Of a stretch of DNA of 33,316 bases, positions 1 to 9,284 are shown piece by piece (within the stretch, counting starts at the first letter, position 1; every line of letters begins with the position of its first letter). Made by a program: the position numbers and the translations under genes. Source of the stretch: Stramenopiles sp. TOSAG23-6 (lineage: Eukaryota; Sar); assembly GCA_900128565.1 (NCBI GenBank), contig LT635955.1, positions 1 to 33,316 on the forward strand. The letters run 5' to 3'. A model generated the notes under the pieces. That model was not told the DNA's origin, made no database searches, and saw only the letters and a program-made list of their open reading frames with translations.

Positions 1-306
1 CGCAAAGCTGCTGCGAAACGTGTATTACATTCAATGATGTGTCGTTGGAAACATCAACATGAAGCTAATGGTATGCGTGCGTGGAAGGAGCTTGTAAATG
101 TGTTACGCTTAGAAGAACAACGCAACGCCAATAAATTAAGTTTAGAAGAACAACGCAAAGCTGCTGCGAAACGTGTATTACATTCAATGATGTGTCGTTG
201 GAAACATCAACATGAAGCTAATGGTATGCGTGCGTGGAAGGAGCTTGTAAATGTGTTACGCTTAGAAGAACAACGCAACGCCAATAAATTAAGTTTAGAA
301 GAACAA
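1..306 (+). repeat. Exact 153-nt coding tandem repeat
   Basis: Bases 1-153 and 154-306 are identical, and a third copy continues identically to about base 360 before diverging. Each unit encodes 51 residues of the Sfi1-like repeat. Identity at silent positions means the duplication is very recent or is kept uniform by gene conversion. The array may continue leftward outside the window. Confidence 0.95.
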
Positions 307-2631
307 CGCAAAGCTGCTGCGAAACGTGTATTACATTCAATGATGTGTCGTTGGAAACATCGGCATCTTGCAGCAGGAATGCGCCAATGGATACATTTTG
401 TCAATGATTTACGATATGAAGAGGAGGAAGCCGAAGCAACAAGGCGAACACTTCAAATGATGGTAAGTCGCTGGAAGCATCAACGTAAATCTGCTGCAAT
501 GCTGAAATGGGTTGCATTTGTAAATAACCAAAGGATTTTTGAAGAAATGGAAGCAAAGGACCAAGAAATGAAAGCGAAAATGAAAGTAAAAGATCAAGAA
601 ATGAGAGTTAGACGTATTGGTTCAAAGAAGCGAACTGTGACTTCTTTGATGAGTCATTGGAAACAAAAGCATAGAGCGAATGCTTTCCGCAAGTGGGTAG
701 AATTTGTCAATAATCAAATTACCGCAGAAGCACTGTTTGCAAAAGATCAAGAAATGAAAGTGAGGCGCATTGGTTCAAAGAAGCGAACTGTTACTTCTTT
801 GATGAGTCATTGGAAACAAAAGCATAGAGCAAATGCTTTCCGCAAGTGGATAGAATTTGTCAATCATCAAATTTCAGAAGAAGAAAAAGAGGCATATGAA
901 AGAGCATTGCTTGCAAAAGATCAAGAAATGAAAGAAAGAATGAAAGTGAAAGATCAAGAAATGAGAGTGAGGCGCATTGGTTCAAAGAAACGAACTGTTG
1001 CTTCTTTGATGGGTCATTGGAAACAAAAACATATAGCAACTGCTTTCCGTAAGTGGATTGAATTTGTCAATAATCAAATTAAAGAAGAACAACTTGAAAA
1101 GGAAAGAGAATATAATCGTAAAGCCTTATCTGCGCTGGACCAAGAAATGGAAGTAAGACGTATTGGTTCAAAGAAACGCACTATTGCTTCTTTGGTGAGT
1201 CATTGGCAACAAAAGCACAGATCAACTGCTCTTCGCAAGTGGATAGAATTTGTCAACCACGATATCATGGTACAAGAAAAGAAAGCTCATAAACTAGCAC
1301 TGCAACAAACGCAGGAAATAGCTAAATCAGTACTGGAAAGACAGAAAAAACGAGCACACGAAGATAAGCGTAAATCTTTACTAGATCACCGTAAGCACAC
1401 CTTAATTTGTGTAACAAATCGTTGGCAATATCGTAACAAGACTACTGCAATGCGCAAATGGTTATCTGTGGTAAATTTACAGCACCAAAGTGAAAATTTG
1501 AAGCTTCAATCAAAAGAGCAAATGTATAAGCAGGCTGTAGAGTATGAAGCCCTCAGAAAATCTCAACAAGAGAGATTTGAAGAACAGAGGAGAGTACAAC
1601 AACAAAGGTATGAAGAACAGAGGAAAGCACAAAGACGATTGATATTCATTTCTATTATACAACGTTGGAAGCATCAGACTATTTTCCTATCATTTGATCA
1701 TTGGAGACAAGTATTATACCAAGCCAAGCGAGCTCGTTGGATAGGTGATGCAAATAATGCTAAACTGAAAGCTTTCTTTACTCGTGTATTTATGGATGCA
1801 GAACGCGCAATGGAGCATCGGATGCGTCATGCATTTGCAATGCTTCGCCAATCACAAATAGTACATGCCGGTGAATTACAATCTAAACTGATAAGAACGG
1901 AGAGATCTTTGTTAGAGTTACGCAGAGCGTACACGTATCTAGAATCTAATGTACATGCAAAAGACTCTAGTGCAAAAGAGCTTTTATCTTTACGAAGTGA
2001 CTATGCAAAACTTGCTTTGCGTTTGAAACGTATAAAAACATTAATGAAGTCTCGTGGCCAAAATGGTATAAGTAAAATGCATGCCATGTCACCTGTATCA
2101 ATATCGAAACCATTGATACGTGGTCCTGATACAGACTATTTACTAGATTTTCATCATAATTATTCACCAAAAAATGGTAGAAGTAAAATGCGTTCTATGT
2201 CACCTCTGTCGATATCGAAACCTGTGATAGATGTTCATGATACAGATTATTTACCAGACTTTTACCGTACTTATTCACCGAAAAATGGTACACATAAAAT
2301 GCAAAGCAATCAGACGAATTCACCAAGATATGCTTTACATTCAACAAGGACGGCAGGTATGTACCAATTATCACCACCTAGATCGCCTAGATTTAGACTG
2401 GGAAGTATTTATTCGGTATCACCTAAATCGCCCAGATCACCTAGATCACCTACAATACCTAGATCACCTCAATCTTCGCCTAGATCACCAGTTTCTTTTT
2501 TAAATAATTTTGATACTGAGTCAGGCTCAAAAATGAAAAAAGCGACACAAGACTTGCAAAATTCACTTACTCAACTTCGTGAACTGCGCTTACGATCATC
2601 TACGGTTTCATTTAATCTTAAGGAAGAATAA
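1..2631 (+). CDS. Sfi1-like repeat coiled-coil protein, 5' partial
   Basis: The frame is open from base 1, and its first 11 codons match the repeat that follows, so the true start lies outside the window; the first ATG inside is at 34. About ten helical repeats follow, each with a W-K-x-K/R-H box and, about 12 residues later, a second Trp (for example WKQKHRANAFRKW), then a short Glu/Lys/Gln-rich spacer. Two spaced aromatic positions in a long basic helix resemble the centrin-binding repeats of Sfi1-type centrosome and basal-body proteins. The C-terminal third has a coiled coil (about residues 590-670), two copies of a 37-residue motif ending in YSPKNG, and a tail rich in SPRSP-type Ser-Pro sites that could be phosphorylated. 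The gene ends in TAA and has no introns in the part seen. The Sfi1 assignment rests on repeat shape only; another ciliary or cytoskeletal repeat protein is possible. Confidence 0.75.
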   Translation, partial: RKAAAKRVLHSMMCRWKHQHEANGMRAWKELVNVLRLEEQRNANKLSLEEQRKAAAKRVLHSMMCRWKHQHEANGMRAWKELVNVLRLEEQRNANKLSLEEQRKAAAKRVLHSMMCRWKHRHLAAGMRQWIHFVNDLRYEEEEAEATRRTLQMMVSRWKHQRKSAAMLKWVAFVNNQRIFEEMEAKDQEMKAKMKVKDQEMRVRRIGSKKRTVTSLMSHWKQKHRANAFRKWVEFVNNQITAEALFAKDQEMKVRRIGSKKRTVTSLMSHWKQKHRANAFRKWIEFVNHQISEEEKEAYERALLAKDQEMKERMKVKDQEMRVRRIGSKKRTVASLMGHWKQKHIATAFRKWIEFVNNQIKEEQLEKEREYNRKALSALDQEMEVRRIGSKKRTIASLVSHWQQKHRSTALRKWIEFVNHDIMVQEKKAHKLALQQTQEIAKSVLERQKKRAHEDKRKSLLDHRKHTLICVTNRWQYRNKTTAMRKWLSVVNLQHQSENLKLQSKEQMYKQAVEYEALRKSQQERFEEQRRVQQQRYEEQRKAQRRLIFISIIQRWKHQTIFLSFDHWRQVLYQAKRARWIGDANNAKLKAFFTRVFMDAERAMEHRMRHAFAMLRQSQIVHAGELQSKLIRTERSLLELRRAYTYLESNVHAKDSSAKELLSLRSDYAKLALRLKRIKTLMKSRGQNGISKMHAMSPVSISKPLIRGPDTDYLLDFHHNYSPKNGRSKMRSMSPLSISKPVIDVHDTDYLPDFYRTYSPKNGTHKMQSNQTNSPRYALHSTRTAGMYQLSPPRSPRFRLGSIYSVSPKSPRSPRSPTIPRSPQSSPRSPVSFLNNFDTESGSKMKKATQDLQNSLTQLRELRLRSSTVSFNLKEE
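610..1260 (+). repeat. Degenerate coding repeats of the RRIGSKKRT type
   Basis: Four copies of a module that starts RRIGSKKRT and runs to the W-x-EFVN box occur at about 607, 760, 970 and 1156. They differ at many silent and some coding positions, so they are older than the exact 153-nt array at the left edge. Spacers between them vary in length and reuse the phrase KDQEMK/R. Confidence 0.85.
2062..2283 (+). repeat. Two 111-nt coding repeats (YSPKNG module)
   Basis: The phrase AATGGT followed by a basic/Met codon run recurs at 2062, 2173 and 2284, an exact 111-nt period. Each unit encodes 37 residues with MSP-x-SISKP in the middle and YSPKNG at the end. The copies differ at many positions. 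Confidence 0.85.
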
Positions 2632-2973
2632 AAATATATAAATAATTCATTTTTGTCATTTAGATGTAAACTTTATTTGAAACATTTCAGTTATCTGTCC
2701 TTCTCTTAATGAAAGCACAAATGCAAAATGATGCAAAATAATAATTATTCTAAAAATTTAATACAATGCGAAAAATTAGGTCCCGGGTACCACTTGAAAA
2801 AATTAACCGAAAGACAAAAAAGAGCAAAAAAGACAACGAGTGGAGTCTGAGATCTGAGATCCTGTTCTACTACTACACGCGCACACCATTGAATCATTAC
2901 AATTGGTTCTATAGATTACTACATTTTGATTGTAGCATATTTTTACTGTTGAAATACGTATATTTTCTCACCC
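2632..2973 (+). other. Intergenic: 3' end of repeat protein and promoter of the ALY gene
   Basis: This is AT-rich sequence between two genes on the same strand. It should hold the polyadenylation site of the left gene and the promoter and 5' leader of the right one. I see the palindrome-like GGTCCCGGGTACC near 2780 and a repeated CTGAGATC near 2848-2861, but nothing I can name as a promoter element. A 77-codon open frame here has no protein-like character and is not annotated. Confidence 0.5.
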
Positions 2974-3966
2974 ATGATGGAAAAAACGAGCCGACTTGAT
3001 ATGTCTTTGGACCAATTGATCAAGAAAAACCCTAAAAAAACTCGTAAAAGTCCCCCTAAAAAGCAACAGAGAGTGAAAGTTGTAGGGAGAAAGAATACGC
3101 GGGTACCACCTCGTAGAAACAGCTTCAATAAGGTGCGCAATAACGGTAATAACCGCAATAATAACCGCAATAATAACAATCGTGGTAATAATAACAACAT
3201 GCGTAACAGAAATAATCGTTTTAATGATAATAACAACAACAATCGTGGTGGGGCGATGCGACGTGTTAGAAATAATAGAGTTCGGGGAGCGGGGGCTCCT
3301 TACAACCGCAACAACATGGGTAATGGCAGAGCTAGTGACAGAGCTAACTACCAACAAAATGACGACACCGATATGAGAGCCATGATAAAAAATGGAGGTG
3401 CTGATAAGCAACCTCTTTCCACTGGGACTAAAATTCGTGTCTCAAACTTAGACCTCGAAGTGTTAAGTGATGACATCAAAGAACTTTTTCAAAACATTGG
3501 TCCAGTCAAAAATGCTCAAGTATATTTCGATCGTAATGGTGTCTCTAAAGGCATTGCTGAAGTAGTATTCCGTCACAAAGCAGACGCTTTGAAATCTATA
3601 TCAGAATTTGATGCGCGTGAACTTGATGGAAAACCCATGAAAATCACTCTTCTTGAAAAGCAATCTCTGACTACTAATAGACCTAAAAAAAGTTTTGAAA
3701 GTGTAAATAAATATCAAAATCGGGATGCTGTTCAAAATAAAGTTAATTATGGTGTTGGGGATGAAGTGAGTTATGGTGGCGGATTTAGTTCGGAAGTGGG
3801 CACAAAGTTTAACCGACCATTTTCTAAATTTCCAAGGGGGGGAGGTCGAAGTCGTGGACGAGGCGGTGGACGTAGTTGGGGTCGTGGGCGCGGACGTAGT
3901 TACGGAAGAACTACCAATGTTTCTCTTGATGATGATCTTGATAATTACATGAATTCTGCCGCGTAG
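2974..3966 (+). CDS. ALY/REF (THOC4/Yra1-type) mRNA export adaptor
   Basis: The 330-residue protein has the order expected of ALY/REF. An N-terminal UAP56-binding motif (DMSLDQLIKKNPK, residues 9-21) is followed by a basic Asn/Arg-rich linker (about 45-115), one RRM (about 153-225) whose first strand is IRVSNLD and whose RNP1 region is GVSKGIAEVVF, an Arg-Gly-rich segment (about 287-312), and a C-terminal acidic motif (VSLDDDLDNYMN) matching the second UAP56-binding site. In this family the protein couples transcription and splicing to nuclear mRNA export through the TREX complex and the helicase UAP56/Sub2. ATG codons at 2974 and 2977 are both possible starts. The Asn-rich linker is unusually long for the family. 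There are no introns. Confidence 0.92.
   Translation: MMEKTSRLDMSLDQLIKKNPKKTRKSPPKKQQRVKVVGRKNTRVPPRRNSFNKVRNNGNNRNNNRNNNNRGNNNNMRNRNNRFNDNNNNNRGGAMRRVRNNRVRGAGAPYNRNNMGNGRASDRANYQQNDDTDMRAMIKNGGADKQPLSTGTKIRVSNLDLEVLSDDIKELFQNIGPVKNAQVYFDRNGVSKGIAEVVFRHKADALKSISEFDARELDGKPMKITLLEKQSLTTNRPKKSFESVNKYQNRDAVQNKVNYGVGDEVSYGGGFSSEVGTKFNRPFSKFPRGGGRSRGRGGGRSWGRGRGRSYGRTTNVSLDDDLDNYMNSAA
3136..3245 (+). repeat. AAT/AAC codon-rich low-complexity tract
   Basis: Runs of AAT and AAC codons interrupted by CGT/CGC/GGT encode the Asn/Arg/Gly linker of the ALY protein. Such tracts expand and contract easily by slippage, so length variation between strains is likely. Confidence 0.85.
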
Positions 3967-4043
3967 TCACATGCGTTATTATCCCTTTATTTATGTTTGT
4001 GTATTTTGGGGATTTTATGTGACCCCGTGTGATTTGACATTTT

Positions 4044-4049
4044 AATAAA
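4044..4049 (+). promoter_or_regulatory. AATAAA polyadenylation signal, ALY gene
   Basis: An AATAAA hexamer lies 78 nt after the TAG stop of the ALY gene. Similar hexamers follow several other genes here at 6-35 nt, which supports use of the canonical signal. Confidence 0.5.
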
Positions 4050-4209
4050 TAATTCGTGTGATTTGGCATATGAAGAAGTTTCAACTGTTTTATTATTAGA
4101 ATCTGTTCTTATGATGAGTATTTCTATATTGTATTAAATGCACCATGTATAATTACTAATTATATTGTTTCAAGTTTTTCTTCTTATTTTTTTGTTTAGA
4201 TTTGCGCTA

Positions 4210-4226
4210 GGTTAGGGTTAGGGTTA
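4210..4226 (+). repeat. Short interstitial TTAGGG-like run
   Basis: About 2.7 units of TTAGGG occur in non-coding sequence upstream of the B55 gene. TTAGGG is a common eukaryotic telomere unit. The run is too short to show a former telomere; it could be chance or a binding site for a Myb-type factor. Confidence 0.35.
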
Positions 4227-4546
4227 TGATTCGATTTTTCGTGTTTACCGTTTACGTTTACAGAGAACGGTTTTGCTAATGTACAAAAGATACGTCGTCC
4301 CTACACAACGTCTTAAACTACCTCTAGTATATAATAATAATACGACGACAGTTACTAGAGTAGAGTGTACTTTCTCAAGTTTGTTGAGGTTGTCGAGTGC
4401 GTGGTTTACCTACTTGATTGGTATCGTCTATATCTATAGTCAATAGTGCAATAGTTGCGCAACTTTGCTTTAGAAGCATCCTTTGATCTAGTTTGATTAG
4501 TTGGAAAACAGAAACTTTCAGTTATATTAGCAATATAAGCCATAAA

Positions 4547-6064
4547 ATGTCTTCACGACGTAAATCATGGAAATTTAGTCAATGCTTTGGAGATGATGGT
4601 CAAAATGGCCAAGTATCCGAAGCAGATATCTTATCTGCCGTAGAATTTAATCACTCAGGAGAGTATTTAGCAACAGGGGACAAAGGTGGTTGCATGTGTA
4701 TTTTCCGTCGTTGTAGCTCAGCTGACGGAGATCTAGAAGACCCAGAAGATTCTCCACCAAATTCCTCTTCATCACAGAAAAGTTCCGGCTTCTGGAGTAA
4801 AAGCCCAAAGTCTATTCCTGTTCAAAAAGATAATTCAAAAAGAAAAACTAGTTTACAATATAACTTCTACGCAGAGTTTCAGAGTCATGAACCAGAATTC
4901 GATTACTTAAAAAGTTTAGAAATTGAAGAAAAGATTAACAAGATCCGATTTTGTAGACATTCAAACGATTCTATTTTGTTGTTATCCACAAATGACAAAA
5001 CGATTAAGCTGTGGAAAGTGTATGAAAAGAAAATTAAACAAATTTCAAAGAAAAATATTACAAATTCAACTTCCTCGGTTGCGAGTGGTATGAATATTCA
5101 ACCAAAAGAGACTAAATGGACAAATAGTACTCCCATGATGAATGGTATGATTACTAGACCTACACTTACTATTCCAACTCTTACATATGGTGAATCCGTT
5201 GTTGCGGCATACAATCGGCGTAAATTTGAAAACGCTCACGCATATCATATCAACTCAATATCGCTTTGCAGTGATGGGGAAACTTTCATTTCCGCAGATG
5301 ACTTGCGAATCAATATGTGGAACTTGAACTTGTCCGGTCAAAGCTTTAAAATTGTTGATATTAAACCTGAAAACATGGAAATGTTGTCAGAAGTCATCAC
5401 AGCTGCTGAATACCATCCCTTCGATTGTAATACGTTTATGTATAGTAGTAGTTGTGGAAAAATTAATCTAGTTGATTTGAGACAAAAAGCAATTTGTGGA
5501 AAGTCAAATATGAAATGTTTTATGGAAGCTGAGCATCCCTCAGACAAAACTTTCTTTTCGGAAATTATTGCGTCTATATCACATGTTTGTTTTACACCAT
5601 GTGGAAAATACGCTGTTTCAAGAGACTATTTGAAGATGAAAATATGGGATACTGCGATGGAGTCAAAACCTGTCAAAGTTATCGATATCAATGAACATTT
5701 ACGACCTAAATTATCAGAATTATATGAAAATGATTGTATTTTTGACAAATTTGAATTTGCTGTGGGTAATAACAATGGTATTATGAGTGGATCATACGAT
5801 AGCAATATTAATGTATATGATTTCAATGGCACAGAACGAGCGAGGCTTCGCGTAGGTGTAGATACTTTGAAGGATAAAAAATCACCTTCAAAATTGGGTG
5901 GCTTTAAATTTAGTAAACGTCGAAATTCCTGTGGAGAATTTGGACAACCAAATCTAGATGATATTGATTTCTCAAAGAAGATTTTACATGTAGCGTGGAA
6001 TCCACATAGAGATGTTTGCGCTATAGCCGCTAAGTCGCAATTATTCATGTATGGTGTATTTTAA
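4547..6064 (+). CDS. PP2A regulatory subunit B55 (PPP2R2 family), WD40 propeller
   Basis: The 505-residue protein matches the B55 family along its length: ADILSAVEFNHSGEYLATGD near the N-terminus, FQSHEPEFDYLKSLEIEEKI, then LLSTNDKTIKLWKV, AHAYHINSISL, ADDLRINMWNL, VITAAEYHPFDCNTFMYSSS, SLYENDCIFDKFEF and a C-terminal DFSKKILHVAWNP. These cover the seven WD-type blades. B55 subunits bind the PP2A scaffold and catalytic subunits and select substrates, including mitotic CDK targets. The ATG at 4547 is chosen because conserved sequence begins just after it; the open frame upstream has no ATG. A Ser/Pro-rich insert of about 40 residues (about 63-103) in the first propeller loop is longer than usual. 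There are no introns. Confidence 0.95.
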   Translation: MSSRRKSWKFSQCFGDDGQNGQVSEADILSAVEFNHSGEYLATGDKGGCMCIFRRCSSADGDLEDPEDSPPNSSSSQKSSGFWSKSPKSIPVQKDNSKRKTSLQYNFYAEFQSHEPEFDYLKSLEIEEKINKIRFCRHSNDSILLLSTNDKTIKLWKVYEKKIKQISKKNITNSTSSVASGMNIQPKETKWTNSTPMMNGMITRPTLTIPTLTYGESVVAAYNRRKFENAHAYHINSISLCSDGETFISADDLRINMWNLNLSGQSFKIVDIKPENMEMLSEVITAAEYHPFDCNTFMYSSSCGKINLVDLRQKAICGKSNMKCFMEAEHPSDKTFFSEIIASISHVCFTPCGKYAVSRDYLKMKIWDTAMESKPVKVIDINEHLRPKLSELYENDCIFDKFEFAVGNNNGIMSGSYDSNINVYDFNGTERARLRVGVDTLKDKKSPSKLGGFKFSKRRNSCGEFGQPNLDDIDFSKKILHVAWNPHRDVCAIAAKSQLFMYGVF

Positions 6065-6097
6065 ATATTTTTTAAATAGTACTGGGAATTTTATTCT

Positions 6098-6103
6098 AAT
6101 AAA
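6098..6103 (+). promoter_or_regulatory. AATAAA polyadenylation signal, B55 gene
   Basis: The hexamer lies 33 nt after the TAA stop of the B55 gene. The next gene ends convergently only 100 nt away, so the two 3' UTRs probably overlap. Confidence 0.55.
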
Positions 6104-6147
6104 TAATAGACTTTGATCAGAAACAATATTTAAATGTATCTAGTTAT

Positions 6148-6153
6148 TTTATT
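6148..6153 (-). promoter_or_regulatory. AATAAA polyadenylation signal, LRR gene
   Basis: Read on the minus strand, an AATAAA lies 11 nt beyond the stop codon of the LRR gene. It sits opposite the end of the convergent B55 transcript. Confidence 0.5.
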
Positions 6154-6164
6154 GCTTTAGTATT

Positions 6165-9010
6165 TTACGAATAGGGGAGATTTTTTATACTTGGGTTCCA
6201 TACTTTAGGCTTCTTGATATTCCATGTTAGTACATCATTCACTTGTTTTTTTTTTTTTTTATGTACATCTCTAGTAAGTGGTCGAAGACCAACGTGCATT
6301 TCTGGTAATGCGGCAATAGACGCAGATACGCTTGCAATAGATCGCATTTGTTGCTGTTTTTGGCGCATTTCACTGAAGCAAGGAAATAATGGTTGTCGTT
6401 TCTGCGTATGTACTCGACTCTCGTTTTGCGATTCTTGTAATAAAGATGGCATTGATCGCGCTGAAGCCATGAATGGTGATGGAGTATTTAAGCGTTCTCT
6501 CATTTGCATTGTTTTTTCATAATAATTTTGTTGACTAAATCGATTACGCTTCGAAGATGTAGAAGAATCAATGGTATGTTTGGAAAATAGATCAAAAACA
6601 AGTCCTCCATATTTTTGAACCTTCGGGGTATACCTGTCAATATCAAAGTACTTGACTCCATTAGAACTTTCTTCGGATTCCAAAGAATTTCTTGATGACA
6701 CCTTTCTTGGTAACGATAGACTATCACTGCAGCTTTCAAATGGAGATTCTGGAAATATTGGATCGGATTGTTCAGTTGTGGTTACTTCATCTGTTATAAA
6801 TATTGGCAATCTAGTACTTTCTGGTTTTTCTTCTTTCTTCTTCTTATTATTAAAATTATTATCTCTACGATTTATATTGTAAATACCAAAGAAATCTTTG
6901 CCAATTTGTCTTTTTTTTTCATTTTGTAGATGCTTCGCATATTGTTCTTGTTTCCCACGCGTCAGCTCTTGATGACGTGAATGTTTCTGGAATCTCTTTT
7001 GATATTGATCCCGATAATTAGGTGATTTGCATTCAAACACCAAGCTTGTTTTGTCGTCAAAACCAAGCTCGTCGGTCACAATTTGTGCATTTATTTTCTC
7101 GTGCTTTTTTATATGAAATGTCGCCGCTAATCGATGGCGCCACACACCAACTCTGCCTTCAATAACCCAAACGCATTCATTGCGCTTCACAAGAGGTATG
7201 CCATTAAATGGTGGAAATTTCATACCTACAAACGGTTCAACAACAATAAATTCTTCTCGTAGTCCTGATATCTTTGAAAATACTTGACAAGGAGTGAGTT
7301 CACTACTCTTTCGGAAACCCAGTTCAATCCAGTCACCAATAGTGGGAAGTTTGCCATCTTGGGCAACATTCTTTCCAGTCTCATCTAATTTAAATTTTGC
7401 TTGGCGTAAATATAAAAAACGGTTGTACCTATCAACTCGATCTTGCCTTGTTGATACTCGTGAGGAATCACTCGGATTTGCAGCATACTTTTCAGGTGAT
7501 TTTCCTCTCACTGTTAATTCCTCTGATCGAATAACTGTGTTGTCGTGTTCTAATCGGCGACTCGCTATTCTTTTTCGATTTTCTTCTCGATGAAATGAAG
7601 TCGCTGCGTCTATAACAGCTTGGTTAACCGTCATTCCAGCAGCAAGCAAAAGACTTCCTAATGGATTTATTGAGCCACGCAAGCGATCTAATCCTGTTCC
7701 AAGATCTGACACACCTTTAGCATATGGTGCAAATTCTGGAGTTCTTGCAAGTAATGATAATCCAGTACGACTAACAAGTCGAAGTGCATTGGTGTTTGTC
7801 ATATTTTCTNTTTTTGTACNAAAAAANGTCTCTGNAGTGAAGAGTCAGGGGCATCTATACCAAACTCACCTATGCGAAGAGTAATATCGAGGGCTGTCCA
7901 AAGACAAATAGCACTTTCATACATTGTATCCCCATCGTTTAATCTTTTTAAAGCATCAACACAAAGTACATTAGCAACGCATACCATTGCATAAGAAGGT
8001 AGTCTCGATAAATTTCTAATTACAGTGGCACTGAGTTTGGAATTTACTTTATCATTTTCAGTGCCTACAACTAAAGGAGCTTTCACAATACTATTTAGAC
8101 ATTTTTCAAAAAGAAGCGACGGCACATGAAACATACTTACTACAACTAATAATGCGCATATATCAGATTGATTCAGCTCGTTACTTTTAGTGATTTGACC
8201 CGATTTAAATTCTAATGATTCATTACACGAAAAGGGAAGCTTTTGAATTGCTTCTATATCGACTTCTGGGAATATGCTTGTAGGATCTGCATCAGGATCA
8301 CCAAGTAACTTGAGGTGTCGAGAATCATGAGCTACTTGACGCAAATATATACGGAAAAGATGCTTCAAACGAAAGTCGTGTATCCATATTGGTTGGGTTG
8401 GTTCTGAAAGGGAAAGATTCAGAAAATCTGATTGATATTCTCCAAAATCAGTTGGCATTTGCCAACCAGTTGAGTTTCCCACATTTGAAACCTTAATCAA
8501 AATTTCTGATGAATTTTTGACACTACTTGATAATGTTGTTTCGCTTCTCTCACACTCGGTGATAAAGATGTCATCTAGTACCCAGATAGTCGTTAATAAC
8601 GATATTACTTTGGAACGATATTCTAATAGAGTCCTATCTTTTCTAAGTTTCCGATTACCTTGCAATACAAGACATAAAATATGCTTTTCTCGGATAGGAG
8701 ATAATGATTGAAACGTCAAGTCGTTGTCAGAAAGATTCAACCAGCCTAGAGCAGGTAGATGTGCCAATGCTCCTACATCTGACAAATAATTGTTCGATAA
8801 ATCTACACGCCAAAGGGACGATACTAATGAAGAAATGGAAGTTAGATGATTATTTCTTAAAAGTAGTGTTGTTAAAGATGAACACTGCTCAATAACTCCT
8901 CCTTCACGAAGCCTTTCTATACCCTTGCAATCTATACGCAAAGCTTGAAGTTTAGAAATTGGCTGCCCTCTAGCCTCCTTTATCAGTAAATCGCTTGAGA
9001 TTTCTCTCAT
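6165..9010 (-). CDS. Leucine-rich-repeat protein, two parts joined across an N-rich patch
   Basis: Translation from the ATG at 9010 runs to an N-containing patch at 7801-7835 and resumes in another frame down to 6165. Dropping the 35-nt patch joins both parts into one frame of 936 residues. The N-terminal part has about four LRRs (about residues 20-125; LTTLLLRNNHLTSISSL and WRVDLSNNYLSDVGALAHL are clear), then a helical region. The C-terminal part has a compact region about 150-260 residues after the join (TIGDWIELGFRKSS; EEFIVVEPFVGMKFPP; VWVIEGRVGVWRHRLAATF) followed by a basic, Ser-rich and probably disordered tail. I do not recognise the family beyond the LRRs, which usually bind proteins. 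A separate second gene starting at the ATG at 7802 is the alternative, but it would have no intergenic space. Confidence 0.6.
7801..7835 (-). other. N-rich patch, probable collapsed introner
   Basis: This 35-nt patch holds four Ns and, on the minus strand, a T-run, N, GTAC and an A-run ending in TAT before the next codon. It resembles the T-run plus CGTACGAAA core and the TAT/CAT ending of the intact introns in the CHD and ankyrin genes. Intact members are 91-107 nt, so most of the element appears to have been lost in assembly. No GTAYG donor is visible. Confidence 0.45.
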
Positions 9011-9284
9011 GTTTGAACACAAGATAATCTTGACTTGTTGATCTTTGACAAGTCTCTCTATCTTCGACAGTTACGAAGCACGCGGTCATGTAACGTTCTC
9101 GAATCACTTTTTAGTGATCCCAGTTGTCACAATTCGTATATATAGTAGTCAATCAATCACAAAATAATTGAGTGCTTCAATCACTGGCATTTTGATATTC
9201 GACAAATCCATGAAGGGCTAAATCATGTGCCTGCCATTACGTGCAATACGCTCGTTTACCGTATCAACAGTTCATTAATAGTTC
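9011..9284. promoter_or_regulatory. Divergent promoter region, LRR gene / giant scaffold gene
   Basis: Two genes start outward from this 274-nt gap, so it must hold both promoters and 5' leaders. A perfect 6-bp hairpin (ATCACT, TTTT loop, AGTGAT) lies at 9103-9118. GTTTACCGT at 9254-9262 also occurs upstream of the B55 gene at 4243-4251. No TATA box is convincing. Confidence 0.5.

Larger units (their letters stand above)
3967..4546 (+). other. Intergenic: ALY 3' end and B55 promoter region
   Basis: This 580-nt gap lies between two genes on the same strand. It contains an AATAAA signal near its left end, a short TTAGGG-like run near its middle, a tandem GTTTAC stretch at 4243-4261 and a TATATAATAATAATA stretch near 4328-4342. 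I could not identify a transcription start or a non-coding RNA in it. Confidence 0.5.

Noticed and set aside
2766-2999. 77-codon plus-strand open frame before the ALY gene
   Set aside because: It overlaps the ALY start in another frame, has low-complexity composition and resembles no protein.
2943-3411. Minus-strand frames rich in Leu/Val/Ile opposite the ALY gene
   Set aside because: They are the antisense reading of the AAT/AAC-rich Asn tract and show no independent coding signal.
4210-4226. TTAGGG run as a former telomere or chromosome-fusion point
   Set aside because: It has fewer than three units and is flanked by ordinary genes on both sides.
4224-4235. 12-mer TTATGATTCGAT shared with 29106-29117, possible promoter element
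   Set aside because: One shared 12-mer among several kilobases of AT-rich non-coding DNA is close to what chance gives, and distances to start codons differ.
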